This document shows, piece by piece, positions 26,860 to 36,665 of a DNA stretch of 64,000 bases (within the stretch, counting starts at the first letter, position 1; each line of letters opens with the position of its first letter). The position numbers were made by a program, and so were the translations under genes. Under the pieces are notes generated by a model, which saw only the letters and a program-made list of their open reading frames with translations, did no database searches and was not told where the DNA came from. Where the stretch lies: positions 2,953,252 through 3,017,251 of the forward strand of contig NZ_CP004078.1 in assembly GCF_000612505.1 (NCBI RefSeq), read 5' to 3'. Origin of the DNA: Paenibacillus sabinae T27. Lineage in GTDB: Bacteria > Bacillota > Bacilli > Paenibacillales > Paenibacillaceae.

Positions 26860-28980
26860 TTATTGGGTAACCGGAACCGATGCGGTTTGATTGGCAGGAG
26901 CGAAGTATTCTTTCATGTCAATAACATAGTTTTCATATTTCGATAACGTTACCGTGCTGCCCGGCGTGACGACAATATTGGTTGTCGGCTCTTCAATAAT
27001 TGCCGGGCCTACAATTTTATTGCCGGCTTGCAGCAGCGTCCCGTCATAGACCTGGACATCGACCAGCCCACCCATTTCTCTAAAATACGCTTTCCGCGTA
27101 GCTTTCAGAGATGAGCGATTCGGTGTTTCTGAGGAAAGAGACTGTACTTGAAGGTTGATCTCCGGCGTGATTCCTCTCGCGATAACCTTCCAAACGACAA
27201 ATTCAACCGCTTGCCCCTTTTCCATGGAACCAAGCGTAAATTCATGCTTCGAGTGGAAGTCGTCAATCAATGCCTCCAAATCCTGAACGTTCTGAATTGC
27301 ATTGCTCCGGAGCGGAACCGTCAGCTCGCGTTCCTGGAATAAGTATCGGGCTTCTACCGCAAATTCAAATACCTGATTTTCTTTGGATACACCGACGGTA
27401 TCCAGGAATGCCCTAGCGTCTGCGGCCAGCTTGTTTAAGACGGACTTTACTTTTTCATAATCAAATCCAGTGGAGGCGGTCAAATGGCTGCGGTTAAATT
27501 CGCGCACGACATCGGCCACTACTCCGCCGAATGCGCTCAACGTGGACGCGGTTTTCGGCACAATGACCTCTTGGCATCCAAGCTGGGATACGATGGGAAT
27601 AATATGCATACCGACTGCGCCGCCGCCTGCGACAACCGCATACTCTTTCGGGTCGATCCCTTCAAACACGGTCATATCCCGAACCGCCTCCGTCATCAAA
27701 TGATTGGCGGTATTATAGATGGTGTAAGCCGCATCCATGAGGCTTAGATTTAGCGGTTCAGCGACCGATTTCATAATCGCTTTTTCGGCCAGCTCTTTGC
27801 TCACTTTCATATTTCCGCCCAGGAAATAGTTCTCGTCCAAATAGCCGAGGACAAGATTCGCATCCGTTACCGTCGCTCTTTCCCCGCCCCGCATATAGCA
27901 GGCAGGACCTGGAACGGAGCCGGCGCCTTCAGGACCGACGCGGATTAATCCGCCATCATCAACCCAAGCGATACTGCCTCCTCCTGCGCCGATCGTTTTC
28001 ACATCGACCTTCGGAATGCTTAACCGCTCGTTCTGAATGACGTTGTCATTGGATATCGTAATGATGCCGTCGGTAACCCGGCTGACGTCAAAGCTGGTGC
28101 CGCCCATATCGCACGTAATGACATGATCTTTACTCAGTTCTTTCTTGGCGTAAAATCTTCCCGATACCGGAGCGAGCGCCGGACCGGAGTCTAAGCTGTA
28201 GATAGGGCTGGCAATCATTTCTTGCGGAGAGGTTACACCGCCGGAGCAAGTCAGCAGCGACAATTCGTTTCGATAGCCAATTTCCCGCAGACGGTCTTCA
28301 AATGTACTGACATAGTGCGTTATCAGCGGCTTAAGCGAAGCATCGATAACCGTGCTGACTGTTCTGCGATATTCCCGTATGCGGGGATTGACGACATGGC
28401 TTAACGCATACGTTTTACCCGGCCACTCTTCTTCAATGATTTCACCGATTCGCAGCTCATGAGCCGGATTGACGAACGACCACATTAAGGAAACCGCGAC
28501 CACTTCGACGTCATATTGTTTGAATTTCCTTATCGCCTCTCTCACTTCATCTTCATTGAGAGGAATGTCGATTCCCCCTTCCGCATTGATTCGTTCCGTC
28601 ACCGGGAGCGTCAAATAGCGTGGAATATACGGTTCCGGATAATCCAAATACCAATCGAAGGGGTTTTCTTTGCCGGCTTCACGGAATAACAGCACGTCCC
28701 GGAATCCTGTCGTACAGATGAGACCCACCTTGGCTACCTTGCGTTCGATAAGCGCATTGGTGCTTGTAGTGGTACCATGCCCGAAATACTCGCACGATTC
28801 CATCAATTGTTGGAGCGATTTACCATAAAAATCTGCCGCTATAGTAAGTCCGTTAATGATCCCATCCACCCGATTTTCCGGAGTAGTTAAAGCTTTAAAG
28901 ATGTTGACACTTCCGCTTTCGTCCACGACGACTAGATCTGTAAACGTACCGCCGATATCGGTACAAATTCGGATACCCAT
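26860..28980 (-). CDS. hyuA: HyuA-type hydantoinase/oxoprolinase subunit A
   Basis: A 706-residue ATP-dependent subunit of the hydantoinase/5-oxoprolinase/acetone carboxylase superfamily. An actin-like ATPase fold is marked by DIGGTFTDLVVVDE at the N-terminus, GHGTTTSTNALIERK, CDMGGTSFDVSRV and the C-terminal IIEEPTTNIVVTPG. It acts with HyuB in the cytosol. Substrates in the superfamily include N-methylhydantoin, 5-oxoproline, and ketones carboxylated to beta-keto acids. ATG 28980 follows GGGAGGT, 15 bases after hyuB. The partner gene, a permease upstream, and BKACE downstream favour small-molecule catabolism. Confidence 0.93.
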   Translation of the reverse strand: MGIRICTDIGGTFTDLVVVDESGSVNIFKALTTPENRVDGIINGLTIAADFYGKSLQQLMESCEYFGHGTTTSTNALIERKVAKVGLICTTGFRDVLLFREAGKENPFDWYLDYPEPYIPRYLTLPVTERINAEGGIDIPLNEDEVREAIRKFKQYDVEVVAVSLMWSFVNPAHELRIGEIIEEEWPGKTYALSHVVNPRIREYRRTVSTVIDASLKPLITHYVSTFEDRLREIGYRNELSLLTCSGGVTSPQEMIASPIYSLDSGPALAPVSGRFYAKKELSKDHVITCDMGGTSFDVSRVTDGIITISNDNVIQNERLSIPKVDVKTIGAGGGSIAWVDDGGLIRVGPEGAGSVPGPACYMRGGERATVTDANLVLGYLDENYFLGGNMKVSKELAEKAIMKSVAEPLNLSLMDAAYTIYNTANHLMTEAVRDMTVFEGIDPKEYAVVAGGGAVGMHIIPIVSQLGCQEVIVPKTASTLSAFGGVVADVVREFNRSHLTASTGFDYEKVKSVLNKLAADARAFLDTVGVSKENQVFEFAVEARYLFQERELTVPLRSNAIQNVQDLEALIDDFHSKHEFTLGSMEKGQAVEFVVWKVIARGITPEINLQVQSLSSETPNRSSLKATRKAYFREMGGLVDVQVYDGTLLQAGNKIVGPAIIEEPTTNIVVTPGSTVTLSKYENYVIDMKEYFAPANQTASVPVTQ

Positions 28981-28995
28981 TAGATGCTACCTCCC

Positions 28996-30780
28996 TTATT
29001 GTTCTGCCTTTTGTCTTAATTTCTCTGTCGCCTTCCAATCGACTGCATACATCTCCGTTGTCGTATCAATGACAACGCCATAGGCTTCTCTCGCTTTTTG
29101 AACGGAGACCCATCCTTCTCTTACGCGATGGCGTACCCGCTCCGGGTCGCGCTCTAACGGATTGCCGAAGCCGCCGCCAGAGCTTATCTCCGAAACCAAT
29201 GCTTCGCCCGGCGCCAGTTCGATTCCATGAAACATCGGCAGATCTTCCTGCGAAGTTTTGTCTTCCTCGAGCCGGTACATGGCCGCATTGGCTGCTGACC
29301 CGTTATGTCCGCCTTGCGCTCCGCGTGGAGGATTGTATTTGCCGTCGCAAACATACATAAACGTCACCTTGTCGGTACGCGGTACCATAACTACCTTCGT
29401 TGCAGGTGCACCGTCCCACTTCCCAGCCCCGCCTGAGTCCTTGATCAACTCTTGCATCACGTACTGGATCGGATATTTCTGTTCAATAACCTCGAGCGAA
29501 TTCCATTCCATCATGCCGCCATTACAAATACAGTAGGCGATATACCCGTCATGACCGTGCACCCCCATGCCGCCCGTATGACCTGAAATTAGCTGGGTTA
29601 CATAAGGTCTTCCATAACGGGAGTCAAAGCCGGAAATAACGGAAAGCGACGGTGGCTGGGCAAACGCGCCTTCGGCCATGCCAAGCGATTCGCTCACCTC
29701 ATTGAACGCGCATTGCACCGCTAGCACCGCTCTATCATGAATATTGGTCGTGGCCAGCGAAGAGGAATACGGCAGTTTGGCCTTCCCTACGACACTGTTT
29801 TCGCGCATTTTCACGATGATACGACTGAATGTTCCTTCACATAGCGGAAGATCGGAAGGCATGTAATTGAGAACCCCGGTCCGTCCCGCCGACAGCACTG
29901 TCGCTTCGCACAGATTCAATCCTGCCGCTACCGGGTCTGCGTTATCCCTAAAGTCGACCTCGACATAGCCTTCTTCCGGATCGATCGTCAATTTTACTTT
30001 TACATTTACGCCATCGGGCAGTAATCCCGGGATTGGATCGTGTTTCGATTCGTTAATCCACGTTCCTGCCGGAAGCTTTTTAATTTCCTCGATCATTCTG
30101 CGGCTTCCATACTCTTTCCATTCTTGAAAAAAAGCCTTGATCGTTTCTTTTCCGTATTTAGCGATCAGTTTCGATAATTCCCGCTCGCCAATTCTTGCAG
30201 CGCCAATCATCGCCAGGTAGTCTCCGTACCAGACATCCGAAACGCGGATTCTCATTTTGGCCATCCGGATGATATCGTCCACATCTTCATAGTTTTTCTG
30301 GATTTTGACACACGGAAAGCAGAGCGCTCCTTCCTCATAGATATCTTTTGCCATCGCGTGATACGTAGTGGGCACGCTGTTTCCAATGTCGGCCTGATGT
30401 CCCCTCACCGTACAAAGAAACATGAGTTCGCCTTCATGGAATACGGGAACGATAATCGTATAATCGCCCATATGCGTATTCCCGTGATAAGGCGAGTTAT
30501 TAAGAAGGGCGTCCCCCGGAGCAAGAGATTCCGGACTGTGAAACTCAAAAATCGATTTGGCCGTCAAGCTCATATTGGCAACGTGGACCGGAAACCCGTT
30601 TGGCAGCGCTATAACGTCGCCGATGCCATCACAGATTGCGGTAGAAAAGTCCCTCGCGCTGCTCATGACGCTTGAACGTGCGCTTCTTTGAAGCGTATAC
30701 GACATTTGTTTGGAAATGCTGTTGACTTTACTTGAGAGTATCGCCAATAAATCCGGAGCGATCGTAACTTGATTGTCCAC
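28996..30780 (-). CDS. hyuB: HyuB-type hydantoinase/oxoprolinase subunit B
   Basis: A 594-residue subunit B. It carries the family signatures ALLNNSPYHGNTHMGDYTI, GHQADIGNSVPTTYHAMAKDIYEEG, and near the C-terminus SGGGFGNPLERDPE. It forms a complex with HyuA and probably supplies the metal-dependent active site. GTG 30780 is chosen since AGGTGAG lies five bases before; GTG 30789 is the longer alternative. It lies 38 bases after the MFS gene and 15 before hyuA, making an MFS-hyuB-hyuA transcription unit. Confidence 0.92.
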   Translation of the reverse strand: MDNQVTIAPDLLAILSSKVNSISKQMSYTLQRSARSSVMSSARDFSTAICDGIGDVIALPNGFPVHVANMSLTAKSIFEFHSPESLAPGDALLNNSPYHGNTHMGDYTIIVPVFHEGELMFLCTVRGHQADIGNSVPTTYHAMAKDIYEEGALCFPCVKIQKNYEDVDDIIRMAKMRIRVSDVWYGDYLAMIGAARIGERELSKLIAKYGKETIKAFFQEWKEYGSRRMIEEIKKLPAGTWINESKHDPIPGLLPDGVNVKVKLTIDPEEGYVEVDFRDNADPVAAGLNLCEATVLSAGRTGVLNYMPSDLPLCEGTFSRIIVKMRENSVVGKAKLPYSSSLATTNIHDRAVLAVQCAFNEVSESLGMAEGAFAQPPSLSVISGFDSRYGRPYVTQLISGHTGGMGVHGHDGYIAYCICNGGMMEWNSLEVIEQKYPIQYVMQELIKDSGGAGKWDGAPATKVVMVPRTDKVTFMYVCDGKYNPPRGAQGGHNGSAANAAMYRLEEDKTSQEDLPMFHGIELAPGEALVSEISSGGGFGNPLERDPERVRHRVREGWVSVQKAREAYGVVIDTTTEMYAVDWKATEKLRQKAEQ

Positions 30781-30818
30781 ATTACTCACCTGCTTATTAA
30801 AATTTTATAATATGTTGA

Positions 30819-32165
30819 CTATTCCGACTTCTTTGGAATCAAGATGACGGCTAGTACGGCCAAGACCGCAACGATGGCAAAGGTATAGAAGCTCCATGCC
30901 AATGGAACATTTTGGGTTAAGAGCAGTCCTCCTAGCACCGGACCCGTTGCTGCTCCGATTCTCCCAATACCAATCGTAAATCCGGTTGCGGTCGCCCGAT
31001 TTTCGGAAGAAAAATACGAGCTGACGAGCCCAATGGTAATTCCTGTCGTTGCAACCACCCCAATCCCTGCAATTCCGATTAAACTATAAAGTATAAACAT
31101 GCTTTCTATTTTAAAGCTCAGCAAGAAAATGCTTATAGCAGTTAGCGAATAGGCGACGCCAAGGACCCATTTTGAACCAATACGATCGGCAATTTTCCCT
31201 CCAATCAGAGAACCTGCAACCCCGGTTAAGTTAAAAACCAACATGAATACAAGACTAGATGTAAGCGGGTATCCGGCTTGCTGCATTAATTTAGGCAGCC
31301 ATGTATTTAAACCGTATGCCATTACAAAAGTGAGGAAGTAAATCATGGATGCAATGATGATGATGCCTATATATTTCTTGGATAGCAAAGATCTAAAAGC
31401 TTGTAATTTCTCCGCCTCTTGAGAGGTATTCTTTCTTTTGCTTTCTTCAAAAGTATCCAGAGAAAGGTTAAACCGATTAGCGATCGCTGCTGCCTCATCT
31501 CTTCTATCCTTCGCCAACAGAAAGCTAATCGACTCTGGTAGAAACTTGATAATGAAAGGAATAACCAGCACGGGAGCGATGCCGATCCAGAACAAAATGC
31601 GCCATCCCAAATTATCCAGAAAAAACAAGGCGGTTAATACAGCAGCAATGACTCCGAAGGTAATCCCGGTATTTGTAACGACAAAATTGAATGAACGCCG
31701 ATGTACTGGCGAGTATTCGATTGAAAGCGTCGCTACGCTTGGAATGATGCCTCCGATTCCGAGGCCGACAATGACGCGGGAAAATGCGAACATTTCGGGG
31801 GTAGTTGCAGAAGCGGAGATACCCATCGCAATGGAAAAAAGCGCAAGCGAAAAAATTAACGTTTTTTTTCGTCCAATGATATCTGTGATTGCGCCTACGA
31901 CAATTGAACCTGCCAGTAATCCAAACAGAGAATAACTTGCGATCGCACCGGCCTCTATCGCGGTTAAAGACCATTTCTTCATTAATATTGGAAGTACGGG
32001 TCCATAGATTCCGAGATCGTAACCTTCAAAAAAAATGCAGAACCAGCAAAGTCCAATGACCAGACCCGTGATTGATTTCGTACGTTTAACAGCAGAAGTC
32101 TTCACGGTTACAGAGGATTGATAACTCGTTTGGCTCTCATGAACCGTTCCCGTATTATTATCCAT
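30819..32165 (-). CDS. MFS transporter, aromatic acid:H+ symporter-like
   Basis: A 448-residue major facilitator with 12 predicted helices and a 35-residue Ser/Thr-rich N-terminal tail. Helix 1 contains FEGYDLGIYGPVLP, equivalent to the DGYD motif of PcaK/MhpT-type aromatic acid symporters. Motif A (GAITDIIGRKKTLI) follows helix 2. It would import the carboxylated substrate of the downstream HyuAB enzyme. 213 bases separate it from the alpha/beta hydrolase upstream, so it may have its own promoter. Confidence 0.88.
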   Translation of the reverse strand: MDNNTGTVHESQTSYQSSVTVKTSAVKRTKSITGLVIGLCWFCIFFEGYDLGIYGPVLPILMKKWSLTAIEAGAIASYSLFGLLAGSIVVGAITDIIGRKKTLIFSLALFSIAMGISASATTPEMFAFSRVIVGLGIGGIIPSVATLSIEYSPVHRRSFNFVVTNTGITFGVIAAVLTALFFLDNLGWRILFWIGIAPVLVIPFIIKFLPESISFLLAKDRRDEAAAIANRFNLSLDTFEESKRKNTSQEAEKLQAFRSLLSKKYIGIIIIASMIYFLTFVMAYGLNTWLPKLMQQAGYPLTSSLVFMLVFNLTGVAGSLIGGKIADRIGSKWVLGVAYSLTAISIFLLSFKIESMFILYSLIGIAGIGVVATTGITIGLVSSYFSSENRATATGFTIGIGRIGAATGPVLGGLLLTQNVPLAWSFYTFAIVAVLAVLAVILIPKKSE

Positions 32166-32377
32166 TCTCCAGCCTCCTCATATCGATTTCCGATAAAATT
32201 CTAACCATAGAGATCTCCCCTCAACGCAAAAAGTTTTTTCTAACATCTTCTCTATTTGAACTCTTGCAAAATCATAACCGCTCCAGAAGATGAGCGTGAC
32301 GATCGATTTTCCAAGAGATTGAACTTTATCGAAAAACCATATTGTCATATTCTGCTGCTTTTCATTTTGAATTCAAC

Positions 32378-33637
32378 CTACACTCCGACCGACTGTTTCC
32401 GTGATGAAATTTCGGGTGGTTCGGCTCCGCGCCACCAAGCAGGTAGTGCCGATCCTTCGGTCACTCCTCCATCGGTATGCACGTAATAACGATTATCGGT
32501 ATTTGCTGCAAATCCGCCGTTCAATGCCCGCTCGGTCCATTCCGCGCCATAACGGAAAATTTCCGCTGCAACGCCGCCAAGCGGATGGAACTCGTTCTCG
32601 TAGATGCGAATTTCCTTGGGAGCCTCGATCAGTTCATAAAGAGCAAGCACATCTTCAACAGGGATAAGCTCGTCAAATTCGCCGTTCCCGATCAAAACCG
32701 GGCAAGTGACCTTCGAAATGAGATCCCAAATGCTGTATTGAGCCGCAATTTCTTTATCAAATTTCTCTTCATCCGTGTAGCCAGTCATATACATGAAATT
32801 AGTCTTGAAACTGGGTTGAGCTTTGCTGAAAGACTTCTCCAAATCGCCGGGGCCGGTCATGAAAGTTGCCAGTGCTTGCAGGCGTTTATCGTGTGCAGCT
32901 CCCCGCAATCCCCAGTAAGCTCCCATACTGACTCCGAACAAACCGATTCGATTTTTGTCGACCTGCGGAAGCTCCTCAAGAAAGTCGATATATCGGCTGA
33001 TAGCACGCTGATAGTTGGTTAGTGTAACCTTAAGTCCGTTTGAAACCGTTTCGCCTTGGCCAGGCCCCTCGATGGACAAGGCAACCATACCGCGCGACGT
33101 ATAATAGCGTTGGGCGATCTGGATATAATCCTCTTTGATCATATCCATACCGGGACCAAGAATGACCGCGGGAGCGTTCGAAACATTCCCTTCGGGCAGA
33201 TACAAAATGCCAAAGATTTTTTCACCTTCAAAATCAAGCTCCACCCGTTGGATGGTTTGATTGCTCAATCTTGAAATCGTGGCGACGCAATCGTTACACC
33301 GTTGGCGAAATAATGTTTTTCTTGGATCATCGTTGAAAAAAGAATATTGCGCTCTTCCCCACATCACTGCTGCCCGTTGATACAAATCTTTAGCGGTTGC
33401 CGGGAACCCTTCATTTTCATAATGTTCCGCGCGTTCTTCGGCTTGCGACGCTATAGTCGACCATGCTTTTGGGAGCATGACACCGCTCTTTACTAATTCA
33501 AACACCTTATCAAAATCCCTGTGATTGTGACCTAACTCTTCAAGGGTTGCTTTTCCTTCCGGATGAAGGGCATCAAAGCCACCGAGAGAGAGCGCGATGT
33601 CCAAAATCCAACTTTGTGATTGTGCTCGTTGCGTCAT
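32378..33637 (-). CDS. Alpha/beta hydrolase, DHPON-hydrolase/FrsA-like
   Basis: A 419-residue hydrolase with an N-terminal helical cap (about residues 1-140) before the alpha/beta core. Nucleophile Ser in GLFGVSMGAYWG, acid Asp in GNGEFDELIPVED, and His in ENEFHPLGG complete the triad; the oxyanion region is ILGPGMDM. The long N-terminal cap is like 2,6-dihydroxypseudooxynicotine hydrolase, which cleaves a C-C bond of a beta-diketone-like substrate in nicotine breakdown. ATG 33637 has GGAGGTT upstream. A palindromic operator lies just before it, and a marR gene is next upstream. Confidence 0.85.
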   Translation of the reverse strand: MTQRAQSQSWILDIALSLGGFDALHPEGKATLEELGHNHRDFDKVFELVKSGVMLPKAWSTIASQAEERAEHYENEGFPATAKDLYQRAAVMWGRAQYSFFNDDPRKTLFRQRCNDCVATISRLSNQTIQRVELDFEGEKIFGILYLPEGNVSNAPAVILGPGMDMIKEDYIQIAQRYYTSRGMVALSIEGPGQGETVSNGLKVTLTNYQRAISRYIDFLEELPQVDKNRIGLFGVSMGAYWGLRGAAHDKRLQALATFMTGPGDLEKSFSKAQPSFKTNFMYMTGYTDEEKFDKEIAAQYSIWDLISKVTCPVLIGNGEFDELIPVEDVLALYELIEAPKEIRIYENEFHPLGGVAAEIFRYGAEWTERALNGGFAANTDNRYYVHTDGGVTEGSALPAWWRGAEPPEISSRKQSVGV

Positions 33638-33662
33638 GTTCAACCTCCGTATTGTTTTTATA

Positions 33663-33687
33663 TAAGTACTTATTAAGTAAGTACTTA
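33663..33687. promoter_or_regulatory. Double TAAGTACTTA operator before the hydrolase gene
   Basis: Two copies of the palindrome TAAGTACTTA (33663-33672 and 33678-33687), 15 bases start to start, about 30 bases before the hydrolase ATG. They probably bind the MarR regulator encoded next upstream. Confidence 0.6.
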
Positions 33688-33919
33688 TATATAAATTAGC
33701 ACACGTAAGATATGCTGTCAATAACGGTTATGAAAACATACAGAAAACCTATAGTTCGGATGATCAATGTGATTAAATGTAACATGGAATAATTTTAAAT
33801 GAGGATTATGTGATGTAAAGAAACGATCGACAAAAAGCAGCTGAAATCAAGCCTGCTAACGGGATTGGGGGTTCGTTTTTTTGAACACATTGGAGAAGTT
33901 ATTGAGATACTGCGGGGAA

Positions 33920-33963
33920 AATGAAAAAACCTGAATCCTTATATCTCCCATGGAATCAGGTTG
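33920..33963 (-). terminator. Terminator after marR
   Basis: On the minus strand AACCTGATTCC pairs with GGATTCAGGTT (one mismatch) followed by six T, just after the marR stop. Confidence 0.75.
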
Positions 33964-33969
33964 AGTGTT

Positions 33970-34419
33970 TTAAAGCTGATCGATAATTTTGCTCATTCTT
34001 CTAATAATTTCAGACGCCGTATTAATTTCCTCAGGAGTAAACACGGTTAATTCCTCTTCTTGCATTTTTTTAATCTTTGCATCTCTTTCCTGGAAAACCT
34101 CCAGTCCTTTAGGCGTTATACTAACCGTTACGGTTCGGCGATCAGCGGTTGAACGTATGCGTTCAACGTAACCATTTTTCTCCAAGCCATCTACCAACTG
34201 AGTAACGGCAGAAGACCTGTTCTCCGTATGCAGGGATAATTCTTTAATGGATAAATTTCCGTTGTCCGTCAACGACTTCAACGCTCTCGCATGAGGCGTA
34301 GATAAAGCTCCGGGAATTTGAGTTGCCCGCCCCCGTAGTCTACCGTCCACAGTTAATAAAGTGTATATGGCTCTGTTCAATTGGTTAATGGCCTCCAGAC
34401 GTTCTGATGAATCATTCAT
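33970..34419 (-). CDS. MarR family transcriptional regulator
   Basis: A 149-residue winged-helix dimer with LSTPHARALKSLTDNGNLSIKELS (HTH), ENRSSAVTQLVDGLEKNGYVER (recognition helix) and the wing STADRRTVTVSITPKG. ATG 34419 is chosen because the TTG at 34434 is within its GAGGAG site. The terminator isolates it from the hydrolase gene. It likely represses the downstream catabolic genes and is released by the substrate, as usual for the family. Confidence 0.9.
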   Translation of the reverse strand: MNDSSERLEAINQLNRAIYTLLTVDGRLRGRATQIPGALSTPHARALKSLTDNGNLSIKELSLHTENRSSAVTQLVDGLEKNGYVERIRSTADRRTVTVSITPKGLEVFQERDAKIKKMQEEELTVFTPEEINTASEIIRRMSKIIDQL

Positions 34420-34760
34420 TTTATTTCTCCTCAACTTACAATTTTTATTCCTAAATAAATATGATACATATAAATTTCATAAAATCAATCAACCCTTCAT
34501 GACGTCATTTTGACATTATCAAACGTAATAAATTAAAAAAAATGACGCCAATCCGAAGGGAAATCAAGCGCCTTTGAAACCCTATTCTTCTACTACTTGC
34601 TGCACAAACTGCTTATAAAGAACTTCAAAAGCCACTCCTAAGAGTGACTTTAAAGTCAGATTATTATTTATTTCTAATACAGTTAGAGCTCATTATCGTC
34701 GCGATGAACCGCTATCCCTTTTCTGCTCATTTTACAAGCATATTCTTGCCGCTAAACAAT

Positions 34761-34810
34761 TATTGACGTATGTTCATTTCAAATACTTTCGACAAAAACA
34801 TACGTCAATA
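34761..34810. repeat. 14-bp perfect inverted repeat
   Basis: TATTGACGTATGTT at 34761-34774 and its exact reverse complement at 34797-34810, with a 22-base loop. No T run follows on either side. It lies between marR and the protease gene; the rest of this gap (34,420-34,863) shows no gene. Confidence 0.7.
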
Positions 34811-34863
34811 CATTTAGAAGGTCTACATTTTATTGGTTATCGGTCCCCTACTCGATTCCGTGA

Positions 34864-36321
34864 TTATCGGCTCAATGCATAGTAGATACTTGCTTCACCC
34901 GAGCCGAACAGTGGATCCTGACCCGTCTTCCCGAGATCTTTAGCGCTTTGCTTGATGAGCGATTGCACCTGGGCCGGCGTATACTCCGGATGGGCTGCCT
35001 TGATGACGCCAGCAATGCCCGCTACCTTTGGAGCTGCCATCGATGTTCCGTGCAGAAGCGCATAGCTTGTAAGGTTCGAAGTGAAGTAAGGCTCCAGGTA
35101 AGTCGGCCATGTGCTGAGCGTACGGTAGTGGAAATCCCTCTCGTCAAGATTGCGGCTTGCATCGTAGTCCGGGCCGTTGTCACCGCCAGGAGCAGCCACG
35201 TCGATCGTGCTGCCGTAGTTGGAATAGAAAGCGATTTTCTCTGTGGACCATTTATTTGATGAAGACACGTTGATAACGCCCGGCAGCGTGCCCGGCACTT
35301 CTTTCACGGCGCTTTTAAAGTTAAGGCCCAGGTAGCCGTAGGTTTGGTTCATATAGTCGACCACGGCGCCCGAGTCGTTCAGGTTCAGTTCCTCGTTGCC
35401 GGCTGCTGCGACAACCGTCACGTTGCTGCTCACGGCATACTGCAGCGCTCGCTTCCAGAGGATCATATCCGCCACATCGCTGTACTTGAGACCTTCATAG
35501 GTATACCTGGAAATACCGTCATAGCCCCCGATCGACATGTTAATGACGTCGACCTTGTCCTTAGACGCCTGGACGATTGCTGCTGCGATCCATGAGGTCG
35601 GGGCTCCGCCTTCGGCCGCAAATACGCGGTACGACCGGATGCCGAGGCCGGGACCTACTCCCTTGACCTTGCCGTTTGCAGCTATGGAGCCTGCCACATG
35701 GGTGCCGTGACCTTCGCGGTCCTTGATGTCGTACGGATCGCCTTTCTCACTGGCGTCGACCCCTGCCGGAACAAAGTTCATGCCCCCAAGGAAATTCGCC
35801 TTCAGGTCAGGGTGTTCCGCGTCAATTCCCGTATCGATTACGCCGACAACCGCTTTGTGCGTAACGGTTCCGTCGGCGTTCGTCGTGCCGCCCGTTTCCA
35901 GCTTGTAGGAGGCCCCATTGTTCGTAATCCGCTGAATGTCCCACTGATAGGGCCAGTACGTTTCGGCGTCCTGCGGAATATCGGTCACCGGCTGACCGTC
36001 AGCGGCCGCGATGTCTTCATCGAGCTTGTACACCATTTCCCGATTGGCAGCCCGTATCCCTGAATTACCGCTAAGAATCGAAAGAAAGTCCTGCCGGTCG
36101 GATTCCGCTTCGAGGCCGCCCAATTCCGGAATGGCTCGCAGCACTCTGCCACCTGCTTTTGTGACAATCGATTCATAGTCTGCCGGAAGTGAAGATTGAA
36201 ACGCGATCACATATTTTTGTTTCTGAGCCGCCTGGTTGGCAGGCTTGGAATACCCTGTTCCGGCAAACACGCTTGTGGTTATTAGCAGCGAACCTAAGAC
36301 AGCAGCGACCTTTGTTCTCAA
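34864..36321 (-). CDS. Secreted S8 family subtilisin-like protease
   Basis: A 485-residue preproenzyme. TTG 36321 with GGGAGG eight bases upstream gives an ideal signal peptide (MRTKVAAVLGSLLITTS, cleavage after about residue 23). An I9-type propeptide follows (KYVIAFQSSLPADYESIV). The catalytic triad is Asp163 (VIDTGID), His205 (GHGTHVAG) and Ser427 (HGTSMAAP), with oxyanion Asn309 (AAAGNEE). It would be a secreted alkaline or neutral protease, self-activated. The longer frame to 36372 has no site and spoils the signal. Monocistronic. Confidence 0.93.
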   Translation of the reverse strand: MRTKVAAVLGSLLITTSVFAGTGYSKPANQAAQKQKYVIAFQSSLPADYESIVTKAGGRVLRAIPELGGLEAESDRQDFLSILSGNSGIRAANREMVYKLDEDIAAADGQPVTDIPQDAETYWPYQWDIQRITNNGASYKLETGGTTNADGTVTHKAVVGVIDTGIDAEHPDLKANFLGGMNFVPAGVDASEKGDPYDIKDREGHGTHVAGSIAANGKVKGVGPGLGIRSYRVFAAEGGAPTSWIAAAIVQASKDKVDVINMSIGGYDGISRYTYEGLKYSDVADMILWKRALQYAVSSNVTVVAAAGNEELNLNDSGAVVDYMNQTYGYLGLNFKSAVKEVPGTLPGVINVSSSNKWSTEKIAFYSNYGSTIDVAAPGGDNGPDYDASRNLDERDFHYRTLSTWPTYLEPYFTSNLTSYALLHGTSMAAPKVAGIAGVIKAAHPEYTPAQVQSLIKQSAKDLGKTGQDPLFGSGEASIYYALSR

Positions 36322-36616
36322 ATTCTTTTCCTCCCTGTGATAGTGTATAAACCGCATGTTGGCAGCTTTCACAGTAGTATATCAGCATGGGGATAATTAG
36401 CTTGTCCGAATTTGTCGATGGTAAGGCGGCCTTTTGTCGTATTTTTCCAAAGTTGGTGCAGGACTTAAAGCAGGGGGCGCTTAGGCCCGACGAAAGAGGT
36501 GATAAATATAATGGTTCCTGGGGTTTGGTAAAATCAATCCTGATGTTCTGCCGACTATAAACACTAAGATAATTTAAAAAATGGTAACAAAAATCTAATG
36601 CAAGCAGGAGTTTATA

Positions 36617-36630
36617 ATTCGAATTCGAAT
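36617..36630. promoter_or_regulatory. 14-bp palindrome in the isochorismatase promoter region
   Basis: ATTCGAATTCGAAT, self-complementary, about 110 bases before the isochorismatase-type gene. It may be a regulator site. Confidence 0.4.
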
Positions 36631-36665
36631 ATTTTTAATTAGAACATTTAAAGGGGGCGGTTTTT

